Positions 1-6,149 of a stretch of 8,772 bases of DNA are shown in pieces. Origin of the DNA: BJGO01 sp039810885. GTDB taxonomy: Bacteria > Bacteroidota > Bacteroidia > Chitinophagales > UBA10324. The stretch spans positions 1-8,772 of the forward strand of contig JBDHXV010000066.1 of the NCBI GenBank assembly GCA_039810885.1, given 5' to 3'. Under the pieces are notes generated by a model. That model made no database searches. It was given only the letters and a program-made list of their open reading frames with translations, and had not been told where the DNA came from. Both the position numbers and the translations under genes were made by a program. How positions within the stretch are numbered: the first letter of the stretch is position 1; each line of letters starts with the position of its first letter.

Positions 1-2
1 TT

Positions 3-329
3 TGCCTCGGCGCATATTATACTGTGGAAGCTTGGCAGTTCTATGTATTAGCATTCATTGTAGGCTGCGTTATGGGTGGCATACAGGCCTTGTCTCGTAG
101 TACCTATTCTAAAATGTTACCCGAAACAGAAGACCATGCTTCCTACTTTAGTTTTTTTGATGTTACCGAAAAACTTGCTATCGTTATTGGTACGATCAGT
201 TACGGATTAATTGAAGAAAAGACAGGGAGTATGCGAAACTCAGCATTAGGAATGATCTTCTTTTTTGTCGTAGGACTTTTCATTCTATTAAATTTGACAC
301 GTTACTCATTGAAGTTCTGGAAAAGATAA
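3..329 (+). CDS. UMF1-family MFS transporter, C-terminal part (5' end outside window)
   Basis: This is the last ~108 residues of an integral membrane transporter. The frame is open from base 3, so the gene starts before the window; the GTG at 24 is an internal valine codon rather than the start. The segment GGIQALSRSTYSKMLPE followed by the SFFDVTEKLAIVIG stretch is characteristic of the UMF1 (Atg22-like) branch of the major facilitator superfamily, in which it links two late transmembrane helices. Three hydrophobic helices are visible: one around FYVLAFIVGCVMGG, one around KLAIVIGTISYGLI and one around GMIFFFVVGLFILL. A short basic tail (LKFWKR) is probably cytoplasmic. The substrate is unknown; yeast Atg22 exports amino acids from the vacuole, but bacterial members are not assigned. 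The next gene lies 78 bp downstream on the same strand, and whether the two are co-transcribed cannot be told. Confidence 0.88.
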   Translation, partial: CLGAYYTVEAWQFYVLAFIVGCVMGGIQALSRSTYSKMLPETEDHASYFSFFDVTEKLAIVIGTISYGLIEEKTGSMRNSALGMIFFFVVGLFILLNLTRYSLKFWKR

Positions 330-407
330 AATAGACATCGAAATATTGTGAGAAGGAAAGCTTTCGCAATTCATTATTAGTAACTTAGCCGCACTCATTC
401 CATAAGA

Positions 408-1127
408 TTGAAAGTTAATTTATTCATACCCTGCTTTGTCGATCAGATGTTTCCACAAACAGGCTTTAACATGGTTAAAGTATTAGAAAAAGCCGGCTGT
501 ACGGTACATTACAACCCTAATCAGACGTGCTGCGGGCAACCGGCATTCAACGCCGGTTTTTGGAACGAAGCCAAGCCTGTAGCGGAGAAATTTATCAACG
601 ATTTCTCCGATTATAATTATGTTGTTGCTCCCAGTGGAAGTTGTGTGGGCTTTGTTCGAAATTTTTATACAGAACTATTTGATAATAGCATTGCCCATAA
701 TCAATGTAAGCAATTGCAAAAAAATATTTATGAGTTTACCGAGTTTATGGTGAACATTCTAAAAGTTACAGATATAGGAGCATCGTTTAATGCTCGGGCA
801 ACATATCACGACGCATGTGGTGCTCTGCGCGAATGTAAAATAAAAGAAGCCCCTCGTAAATTGTTAGCCAATGTCAAAGGATTGGAATTACTGGAAATGA
901 GCGAAGCAGAGACATGTTGTGGGTTTGGGGGGACATTTGCCGTAAAATACGATTCTATCTCTTCGGCTATGGTTCGAAACAAAGTGGATAGCGCATTGCA
1001 AACACAAGCAGACTACATTATCTCTACAGATATTAGTTGCCTGATGCATATTGAAGGATATATTAAGAAAAAGCATTTGCCCATCCAGACAAAACATATC
1101 GCCGATGTATTGGCAGAAGGCTGGTAG
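408..1127 (+). CDS. lutA: LutA/YkgE-like (Fe-S)-binding protein with two cysteine-rich CCG domains
   Basis: This 239-residue protein matches LutA of L-lactate utilisation in length and layout; LutA works with LutB and LutC in cytosolic L-lactate oxidation to pyruvate. Two cysteine-rich CCG modules, as in HdrB and glycolate oxidase subunit GlcF, are visible. The first has C9, C41-C42-G43 and C79; the second has C137, C170-C171-G172 and C211. Each is a complete C...CCG...C set expected to bind an Fe-S cluster. The start is TTG at 408. An in-frame stop at 381-383 leaves no upstream ATG, and the first internal ATG (447) would remove Cys9 and the first beta strand, so the N-terminus MKVNLFIPCFVDQ agrees with the family. 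lutB and lutC are not next to it: the upstream gene is a transporter and the downstream gene is convergent, 6 bp away. The family is certain; the lactate role is inferred from homology, so the symbol is provisional. Confidence 0.88.
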   Translation: MKVNLFIPCFVDQMFPQTGFNMVKVLEKAGCTVHYNPNQTCCGQPAFNAGFWNEAKPVAEKFINDFSDYNYVVAPSGSCVGFVRNFYTELFDNSIAHNQCKQLQKNIYEFTEFMVNILKVTDIGASFNARATYHDACGALRECKIKEAPRKLLANVKGLELLEMSEAETCCGFGGTFAVKYDSISSAMVRNKVDSALQTQADYIISTDISCLMHIEGYIKKKHLPIQTKHIADVLAEGW

Positions 1128-1133
1128 GCTGTA

Positions 1134-1769
1134 CTATTTTTTTATACTGCTGTCCAAGTAATAAAATATCGTGATACGGGCAGTATCCGTTTGAAAATCG
1201 GTATTCTTTATCTCGGCACGATGAACGTTCAACCCTGTCCTCTCTCGCAGGTCCTGAAGTAAAAGTTCGTAATTCTCAGGTTTTATCAGATCAATTTTTT
1301 CATATATAATAATCCTGCTGCTCTCATGTCGCATCAGCCATATATTTTCAAGTGTATAAATAATTACCAATATCATCAGATTGGCAAAAAGTATTTCTGC
1401 AATTGTTACCTTCTTGGTGCTCATAGAATTAACTAAGGCTACAGCGATGATGATAAACAAATACACCATCTCTTTGATGGGAATATCTTCTGTTCGATAA
1501 CGTAAAATGGAGAATACAGCAAACAATCCGAAGGAAACACCAAACTCCATCTTTGTGTTTGTCATGACATAGAGAATCATAAAGATGACACTGTTAAAAA
1601 TGAAATAGGTGAAGAGATAATCCTTGTTCTTGTGTACCGGATAATAAATCAATCTCACAATGATGAAGGTTATTAAAAAATTAAAAGAAAAGCGAAGAAC
1701 TAGATCGAAGAATTCGGCTGATTCAAAAATTCGGTAATCTTTTAGAGTAAATGCAGTATCAAGCAACAT
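1134..1769 (-). CDS. DUF4956 family membrane protein, partner of the VTC polymerase
   Basis: This 211-residue membrane protein has hydrophobic helices at about 24-45, 51-70, 101-117 and 121-141. The loop between the second and third carries the conserved DUF4956 signature FGLFAVFSILRYRTE (77-91) followed by IPIKEM. The soluble C-terminal part (about 150-211) has the pattern typical of the family: YEKIDLI, then PENYELLLQDLRERTGLNVHR, then a DTARITIFYY strand. Its biochemical function is unknown. DUF4956 genes often sit beside VTC-domain polyphosphate polymerases in bacteria, and this one overlaps the VTC gene by 11 bases (ATG inside its last codons, VTC stop TGA), which suggests translational coupling. 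By analogy with the membrane-embedded eukaryotic VTC complex it may anchor the polymerase or form a channel for polyphosphate; that is inference. It is the last gene of the minus-strand series and converges on the lutA-like gene. Confidence 0.87.
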   Translation of the reverse strand: MLLDTAFTLKDYRIFESAEFFDLVLRFSFNFLITFIIVRLIYYPVHKNKDYLFTYFIFNSVIFMILYVMTNTKMEFGVSFGLFAVFSILRYRTEDIPIKEMVYLFIIIAVALVNSMSTKKVTIAEILFANLMILVIIYTLENIWLMRHESSRIIIYEKIDLIKPENYELLLQDLRERTGLNVHRAEIKNTDFQTDTARITIFYYLDSSIKK

Positions 1770-2532
1770 GTTTGTGTTTATTGATGAAGAGAATTTTTTC
1801 CTTGAAATTATTATGCTTGAGGCTGTTATCGAGCAATAAAGAGCCGATGATATACTTGCTTACACTCACCTGATATATTTTTTCGTCTTTAAAAAGTTGC
1901 CGTTTAAAAGCGTCTAATACGTGCGACGATTGTTTTAACTCGGCAACGACTAAATGATGGATATCGGCCGTTTGTTGATTAAACTCAAACGTGGTATATA
2001 AATCAAATGTTAACCGATCACTGAATGTTTTGTTTACAAGAGTCAGGCGCCGAAAACTGTTGTTCAACCTGGGGATTAAGCATTCGATGGTTTTATTATC
2101 ACTAAACCTGCTGAGTAATGACTTTTCATCTTCTCCTAGCATCATCTTCGAGCCGTCCACTCTTATTCGCTCTTTAATCGTTTTACCTTTATTGTTTTTC
2201 TGTTTTACTTCAAAAAAAGTAATCCCGGACTCTACATAGGTGCGGTAGCGCACTTTTAAACGATTGGCTTTTCTATTATGATGTTGCATGTAAAACAATC
2301 GCTCAGGGGTATCATAATAGACATTATCGTAACTATTCAACCTATAAGAATGAACCTCAAGCATACGATAATAAGGGAGTAATTTTTCCAGAATAATTTT
2401 AAGCTTTTCGAATTCAAATAACAATTTGAAATCATAACGGTCCATTAGCTTAACCTGATCCATTTCAGCTAAACTGATCGAATCGAAGTTGTAAACAGAT
2501 CTTAACAGAAAATCCGGAAGTGCAACACTCAT
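1759..2532 (-). CDS. VTC-domain polyphosphate polymerase
   Basis: This 257-residue soluble protein is a CYTH-like VTC domain, the catalytic fold that makes polyphosphate from ATP in yeast Vtc4. The expected charged residues lining the tunnel are present: DRYDFK with K36; YDNVYYDT (68-75) as the substrate-side strand; R95 and R97 in RLKVRYR; K110 in FFEVK; the GKTIKER loop (116-122); R173 in DRLTFD; E199 in VAELK; and K226 in SVSKY. These correspond by order and context to the Vtc4 residues K200, R264/R266, K281, R361 or R373, E426 and K458 as I recall them; an alignment would confirm it. No membrane segment or SPX domain is seen, so membrane association must come from the adjoining DUF4956 protein. 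The ATG start lies 4 bases after the lipoprotein stop, indicating one transcript. Confidence 0.88.
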   Translation of the reverse strand: MSVALPDFLLRSVYNFDSISLAEMDQVKLMDRYDFKLLFEFEKLKIILEKLLPYYRMLEVHSYRLNSYDNVYYDTPERLFYMQHHNRKANRLKVRYRTYVESGITFFEVKQKNNKGKTIKERIRVDGSKMMLGEDEKSLLSRFSDNKTIECLIPRLNNSFRRLTLVNKTFSDRLTFDLYTTFEFNQQTADIHHLVVAELKQSSHVLDAFKRQLFKDEKIYQVSVSKYIIGSLLLDNSLKHNNFKEKILFINKHKHVA

Positions 2533-2536
2533 CCGA

Positions 2537-2935
2537 TTACTTTTTTACAACAACAAGGTCATCCAATATCACAACACTATTATTTTTGGTAATCTCTGTC
2601 TTTAATATTTCCACACGCCTTTTATCTAAACAAGTGTCACAATCGGAATATGAAAAAATAGTATATCGCCCTTTTCTCAAATAGCGAAACTCATAAGTAC
2701 CATCATAGCTGGTTTTGATATCGTCACCAAAATAGACATCATCGCCATAAATAATGAATACATCCGCTTTACTTGTGTAGTAACTATAGGAGTTCCCAAA
2801 CACATCATAATGTATTGCTTTCACCTTGCCTCTTATCGTGCTGCTGCCACCCAAGCCAGGAGATTTTCTACAGGCAGTAAATAGAGCTATACTTACACAA
2901 AGGCAATATAAACTGTATCGCAGGATACGTGTCAT
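2537..2935 (-). CDS. Small lipoprotein with carboxypeptidase-regulatory-like beta-sandwich, in the polyphosphate operon
   Basis: This 132-residue predicted lipoprotein has a basic start, a hydrophobic stretch (about residues 7-19) and a lipobox ending LFTAC, with Cys22 as the acylation site. The mature part begins RKSPGLGGSSTIRGKVKA and continues with a strand pattern that includes SKADVFI, TSYDGTYEFRYLRKGRYTI and a C-terminal SVVILDDLVV strand. This GxV...DGxYxFxxLxxGxYxI pattern is typical of carboxypeptidase-regulatory-like or transthyretin-like domains in Bacteroidota. Two further cysteines (SDCDTC) could pair in the periplasm. The residues after Cys22 lack the acidic export signal seen in many surface lipoproteins, so a periplasm-facing location is likelier. 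I chose ATG 2935 over the in-frame TTG one codon upstream. It opens the tight lipoprotein-VTC-DUF4956 unit. No specific function is recognised; a role in polyphosphate handling is inference from position. Confidence 0.78.
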   Translation of the reverse strand: MTRILRYSLYCLCVSIALFTACRKSPGLGGSSTIRGKVKAIHYDVFGNSYSYYTSKADVFIIYGDDVYFGDDIKTSYDGTYEFRYLRKGRYTIFSYSDCDTCLDKRRVEILKTEITKNNSVVILDDLVVVKK

Positions 2936-2980
2936 CAAAAGAATTTTATTTCAAGTAAATATATAGGAATCTGAGGTGAA

Positions 2981-3817
2981 TTAAAGTGAGGCTATAGAAA
3001 TATATTCCGCTGCACGAATTCCCTTGTCGCTTTGTTGTATAGTGCATGCCTGATAAAGGCGATCGTGTTCAAAAAAAATTATGGTGTTATTCTTTACGGC
3101 ATCATTTAGAAATGAACCCTTTTCTTCGAGGGTCTTTAAGGGTCTTATATCATAAGCCATAACATAAGGTATAGGGATGTGCCCTGCGGAGGGCAGCAAG
3201 TCGGCCATATAGACTATGTTATGCTCCTTATACTTAATTACGGGTAGCATCATAGCCTCGGTATGCCCATATACTTCTATGAAGCTGAAGTTAGGCGCTA
3301 TCTCACAAGGCTCGTTCAATAGCTTTAGCTGTCCGCTCTCCTGTATGGGGAGAATATTTTCCACTAAGAAAGATGCTTTCTCACGAGCGTTCGGTTGTAT
3401 AGCCCACTGCCAATGCTTTTCGTGGCTGTAGTACGTTGCATTCTTAAATTGAGGCTCATACTTTCCGGAGGCGTTTCTAACGATGGCTCCACCACAATGG
3501 TCAAAATGTAAATGGGTTAAAAACACATCCGTTATTTCGTTCGGAGTATATCCTGCCTTATTTATGGAATCAAGTAAATGGACATCGCGCGAAGGTTCAT
3601 AGTGGCCAAAGAACTTATCATCTTGTTTGTCGCCAAGTCCGCAATCAATTAGAATCAATTTATTTCCGATCTCAACCAGCAAACAACGCATAGCCCACGT
3701 ACACAAGTTATTTTCATCGGCAGGGTTTATTTTATTCCAAATTTTCTTAGGCACAACACCGAACATGGCTCCACCATCTAGTTTGAAAGTTCCGGTATCT
3801 ATTACACTTAGTCTCAT
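2981..3817 (-). CDS. MBL-fold (metallo-beta-lactamase superfamily) metallohydrolase
   Basis: This 278-residue cytosolic hydrolase of the metallo-beta-lactamase fold keeps a complete dinuclear metal site. THLHFDHCGG gives H102, H104, D106 and H107; VYGHTEAM gives H185; VYMADLLPS gives D206; and FFEHD gives H251. The N-terminal strands (MRLSVIDTGTFKLDGGAMFG and LLVEIGNKLILIDCGLGDK) are the usual first half of the fold. The layout, with a FGVVPKKIW stretch and a long insert ending in the LPSAGHIPIPYVMAYD region, resembles the quorum-quenching lactonase (AHL lactonase-like) and related branches, but the substrate cannot be read from the sequence. No signal peptide is seen. The ATG start lies 23 bp after ribH, so the two are probably co-transcribed; the lipoprotein gene begins 45 bp downstream. 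Confidence 0.88.
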   Translation of the reverse strand: MRLSVIDTGTFKLDGGAMFGVVPKKIWNKINPADENNLCTWAMRCLLVEIGNKLILIDCGLGDKQDDKFFGHYEPSRDVHLLDSINKAGYTPNEITDVFLTHLHFDHCGGAIVRNASGKYEPQFKNATYYSHEKHWQWAIQPNAREKASFLVENILPIQESGQLKLLNEPCEIAPNFSFIEVYGHTEAMMLPVIKYKEHNIVYMADLLPSAGHIPIPYVMAYDIRPLKTLEEKGSFLNDAVKNNTIIFFEHDRLYQACTIQQSDKGIRAAEYISIASL

Positions 3818-3840
3818 AGTAGAACTATAAAGTTCCCGAA

Positions 3841-4347
3841 TTATTTTATTTCTCTCTTAATAGTAATCATTTCTAAAGCGGTCATTGCTGCTTCGACCCC
3901 CTTATTTCCGTATTTGCCACCGGCGCGAGCTTTAGCTTGCGCTAAATTATCCGTAGTTAATACTCCAAATATCACGGGTGTTTCACCTTGTGTATTTAGT
4001 ATCGAGAGCCCATTACTTACAGCTTGAGCAATATAATTAAAGTGAGGAGTTTCTCCTTTTATTATGCAGCCAAGGCAAATAATAGCATCAAATGTTTTTA
4101 ATTTATTGAAATGTGCTGCAGCATATATCAATTCAAAACTTCCCGGAACTCTATTTTGGAGAATGTTCTTTTTTAATACTCCTTTTTTTATCAAATGCTC
4201 TACACACCCTTTTTCCAAGGCACTCGTTATCCTATCGTTCCAGTCACTCCGTATAATGCTAATGCGAATAGAGTTTAATTTCAATTGGGATGCTTGAACG
4301 GTTGAATCTCCCTTATCGTGCGATAGGTTCTGAAGCTTTGAAGACAT
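3841..4347 (-). CDS. ribH: 6,7-dimethyl-8-ribityllumazine synthase
   Basis: This enzyme catalyses the penultimate step of riboflavin synthesis, condensing 5-amino-6-ribitylamino-uracil with 3,4-dihydroxy-2-butanone 4-phosphate. The 168 residues contain all the family blocks: SDWND (34-38) with the aromatic residue that stacks on the substrate ring; RVPGSFEL (66-73); GCIIKGETPHFNYI (93-106) with the catalytic His102 and the phosphate-binding GET; PVIFGVLTTDN (124-134); and RAGGKYGNKGVEAA (141-154). An extra ~25 residues before the first strand are common in bacterial homologues. The protein usually assembles into pentamers or icosahedral shells. It is not beside ribA/B, ribD or ribE here, but between a TPR gene (17 bp upstream) and an MBL hydrolase gene (23 bp downstream). 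No FMN riboswitch is seen; the short upstream gap has no room for one. Confidence 0.97.
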   Translation of the reverse strand: MSSKLQNLSHDKGDSTVQASQLKLNSIRISIIRSDWNDRITSALEKGCVEHLIKKGVLKKNILQNRVPGSFELIYAAAHFNKLKTFDAIICLGCIIKGETPHFNYIAQAVSNGLSILNTQGETPVIFGVLTTDNLAQAKARAGGKYGNKGVEAAMTALEMITIKREIK

Positions 4348-4364
4348 TACAGTCTTAATATAGT

Positions 4365-5039
4365 TTAGGAATTTGGGTTTCCTCCGAGGCTGTAAATGTA
4401 TTTGTCTGCTTCACGGCCTTCATTTGTGTTCGGGTATTTATTTCGTAACTCTTCGAAGATCTTAATCGCCTCGTCATTTTTATTTAGTTTCTCTAAACAC
4501 AAAGCGGCTTTCTTTAAAAAGAAGGGTGTTGTTAATTCATTTTCTGAAGTATAAGCTGCCTTCTTGTAATAAGACAGGCCTTCTTCCATTTTACCTAACT
4601 CGGTATAGGCATCACCTATACAACCAAGAGCCATGCTTTCTACGGGAGTTCCTTTGCCGTCAAAGCTTTTTAATTGACTTATGGCATCTTCAAACTTGCC
4701 CTGATTGAGATAAATAACTCCGGCGTAATAGTGTGAAAGGTTTGCCGCCTTAGTCCACTTATAATTGTCTATAATACCCAGAAATCCGGGATAATTGTTA
4801 TCGCCGTTTAAAGCAAGGTTTAAGGAGTCGCGTTCTAAATATTTTTGAGCAAAGAACATTTGTTCTTGTGCTTCTTTCTCTTTGGGGCCGAGATATAAGT
4901 ATTTAAACCCAAGATATCCTCCGATAATTAAAACCAAACCGCCAAAAACTGTGGTAATGATGTTCTTATTTTTATTAATGAAGTCTTCAAATTTGTTCAG
5001 AACCTCTTGTCCTTCGAATGTATTTTTTTCAGTGCTCAT
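4365..5039 (-). CDS. Membrane-anchored tetratricopeptide repeat protein
   Basis: This 224-residue protein has a short N-terminal region (1-26), one hydrophobic helix (about 27-50, IITTVFGGLVLIIGGYLGFKY) and a soluble helical part. Three TPR units can be traced: about 99-129 (AGVIYLNQGKFEDAISQL), 135-168 (IGDAYTELGKMEEGLSYYKKA) and 172-206 (CLEKLNKNDEAIKIFEELRNKYP). The C-terminal helix and the phrase KYPNTNEGREADKYI are typical of cell-envelope TPR proteins. The anchor-plus-TPR layout resembles the YfgM/TPR_21 group, periplasmic partners of SecYEG, but a specific match cannot be claimed. TPR modules bind other proteins, so this is probably a scaffold or chaperone-like protein facing the periplasm. 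It lies 38 bp after pdhA and 17 bp before ribH. A TPR gene beside ribH and near recF is, from memory, a recurring neighbourhood in Bacteroidota. Confidence 0.85.
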   Translation of the reverse strand: MSTEKNTFEGQEVLNKFEDFINKNKNIITTVFGGLVLIIGGYLGFKYLYLGPKEKEAQEQMFFAQKYLERDSLNLALNGDNNYPGFLGIIDNYKWTKAANLSHYYAGVIYLNQGKFEDAISQLKSFDGKGTPVESMALGCIGDAYTELGKMEEGLSYYKKAAYTSENELTTPFFLKKAALCLEKLNKNDEAIKIFEELRNKYPNTNEGREADKYIYSLGGNPNS

Positions 5040-5077
5040 TTGTATTTAGTAGAGAGTATTTAGGAGTGGTGTTAATT

Positions 5078-6067
5078 TTAATCAATAATAAAAGGATAAT
5101 CTGCTTGTGTGTAGGTATCTGTATATAGTTCAGAAGCATCGGGCCAAGGAGATTCTTCGGCGAATGCTACACAATCATCAATTTCTTTGTGAATGCGTTC
5201 ATTTATAGCATCTATTTCTGTTTGGGTTGCGTATTTCTTTCTTAATATAGTTGCCAATGTTGTTTCTATCGGGTCTTTCAGTTTGTACTCCTCTACTTCT
5301 TCTTTACTCCGATACTTAGCAGGGTCCGACATCGAGTGTCCCTTGTAACGGTAAGTTTTAATCTCAAGAAACGTAGGGCCTTCTCCGCTGCGAGCACGGG
5401 CTGCAGCTTTTTCAATGGCTTCGTGTACTGTTTCGCACTTCATGCCATCTACAGATTCAGAAGGCATGTTATAGGCTTCGCCCAAACGATAGATTTCGGT
5501 GACGTTACTGGTACGTTCTACCGAAGTGCCCATTGCATAAAAGTTATTTTCACAAACAAAAATTACGGGCAACTTCCATGTCATTGCCAAGTTAAATGTT
5601 TCATGAAGTATTCCCTGACGAGCAGCTCCATCGCCGAAGAAACAAATACAAATATTATCGGTACCCTTGTATTTCTCTGCAAACGCAATACCCGCGCCTA
5701 ACCCGATTTGTGCACCTACGATTCCATGCCCGCCAAAAAAATAATTTTCTTTATCAAAGAAGTGCATCGAACCACCTTTACCTTTAGAACATCCTGTAGC
5801 CTTACCGTAAAGTTCAGCCATTGCTGCATTACAGCTCATGCCGCGTGCTATGGCTAAACCGTGGTCGCGATAAGCAGTAATTATCGGATCTTGATGGCGC
5901 AATGCCGTAATCGTTCCGGCAGCAACGGCTTCTTGCCCAATGTATAAGTGACAAAAGCCGCGAATCTTTTGCATACCGTATAGTTGACCGGCCTTTTCTT
6001 CAAAGCGGCGTACACGCACCATCATTTCATACCAGTATAAATAGGTCTCTTTGGTTAGTTTTGACAC
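5078..6067 (-). CDS. pdhA: Pyruvate dehydrogenase E1 component, alpha subunit
   Basis: This is the thiamine-diphosphate-binding alpha subunit of the pyruvate dehydrogenase complex, which decarboxylates pyruvate and passes the acetyl group to the E2 lipoyl domain. In its 329 residues, RGFCHLYIGQEAVAAG (36-51) and YRDHGLAIARG (66-76) are E1-alpha blocks. GGSMHFF (98-104) and GGHGIVGAQ (112-120) precede the ThDP/Mg motif, which runs from GDGAARQG (145-152) to ENN (173-175). YRYKGHSMSDPAKYRSKEE (239-257) is the loop that is phosphorylated in mitochondrial enzymes. The start is GTG at 6067: an in-frame stop lies at 6071-6073, and the next ATG (residue 15) would remove the KETYLYWYEMM helix. The partner E1-beta is not in the window. 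The gene heads a long minus-strand series and has a TATATTTG box 18-26 bp upstream. Confidence 0.96.
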   Translation of the reverse strand: MSKLTKETYLYWYEMMVRVRRFEEKAGQLYGMQKIRGFCHLYIGQEAVAAGTITALRHQDPIITAYRDHGLAIARGMSCNAAMAELYGKATGCSKGKGGSMHFFDKENYFFGGHGIVGAQIGLGAGIAFAEKYKGTDNICICFFGDGAARQGILHETFNLAMTWKLPVIFVCENNFYAMGTSVERTSNVTEIYRLGEAYNMPSESVDGMKCETVHEAIEKAAARARSGEGPTFLEIKTYRYKGHSMSDPAKYRSKEEVEEYKLKDPIETTLATILRKKYATQTEIDAINERIHKEIDDCVAFAEESPWPDASELYTDTYTQADYPFIID

Positions 6068-6085
6068 GGTTTAAGTTTAGAGCCG

Positions 6086-6093
6086 CAAATATA
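6086..6093 (-). promoter_or_regulatory. Putative Bacteroidota -7 promoter box (TATATTTG) for pdhA
   Basis: On the minus strand this reads TATATTTG, an exact match to the TAnnTTTG -7 consensus of the Bacteroidota housekeeping sigma factor. It ends 19 bp before the GTG start of pdhA, which predicts a short leader. A run of seven T lies immediately upstream. A -33 TTTG at the usual 19-21 bp spacing is not evident; the nearest TTGG is only about 14 bp away, so the call rests on the -7 match and position. Confidence 0.55.
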
Positions 6094-6149
6094 GAAAAAA
6101 ATCACACCAAGCTCACTCAGATACACGATAATCTAATCATTTGATCCTA

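Noticed and set aside
345..370. Imperfect inverted repeat (ATTGTGAGA / TTTCGCAAT, with a GAAAGCTTTC palindrome inside) after the UMF1 gene
   Set aside because: The stem needs two G-U pairs and is not followed by a T run, so it is a poor intrinsic terminator; a chance dyad in AT-rich DNA is possible.
381..388. TAACTTAG before the lutA-like gene as a possible -7 box
   Set aside because: One mismatch and no -33 TTTG at a suitable distance.
1128..1133. 6-bp gap between convergent lutA-like and DUF4956 genes as a terminator site
   Set aside because: No inverted repeat was found around the two stop codons; the T run there is the lysine codons of the minus-strand gene.
1991..2239. Plus-strand open frame of 82 codons inside the VTC gene
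   Set aside because: Antisense to conserved catalytic codons, with no family signal.
2956..2963. TATATTTA on the minus strand, a 7/8 match to the -7 promoter consensus, 20 bp before the lipoprotein ATG
   Set aside because: One mismatch in the conserved TTTG and no -33 partner; such strings are frequent in AT-rich spacers. It remains a possible separate promoter for the lipoprotein-VTC-DUF4956 unit.
4348..4364. FMN riboswitch in front of ribH
   Set aside because: The spacer is only 17 bp and the preceding sequence is the coding end of the TPR gene.
5336..5701. Plus-strand open frame of 121 codons inside pdhA
   Set aside because: It lies entirely antisense to a well-conserved gene, has no recognisable domain and reads like a reverse-complement shadow.
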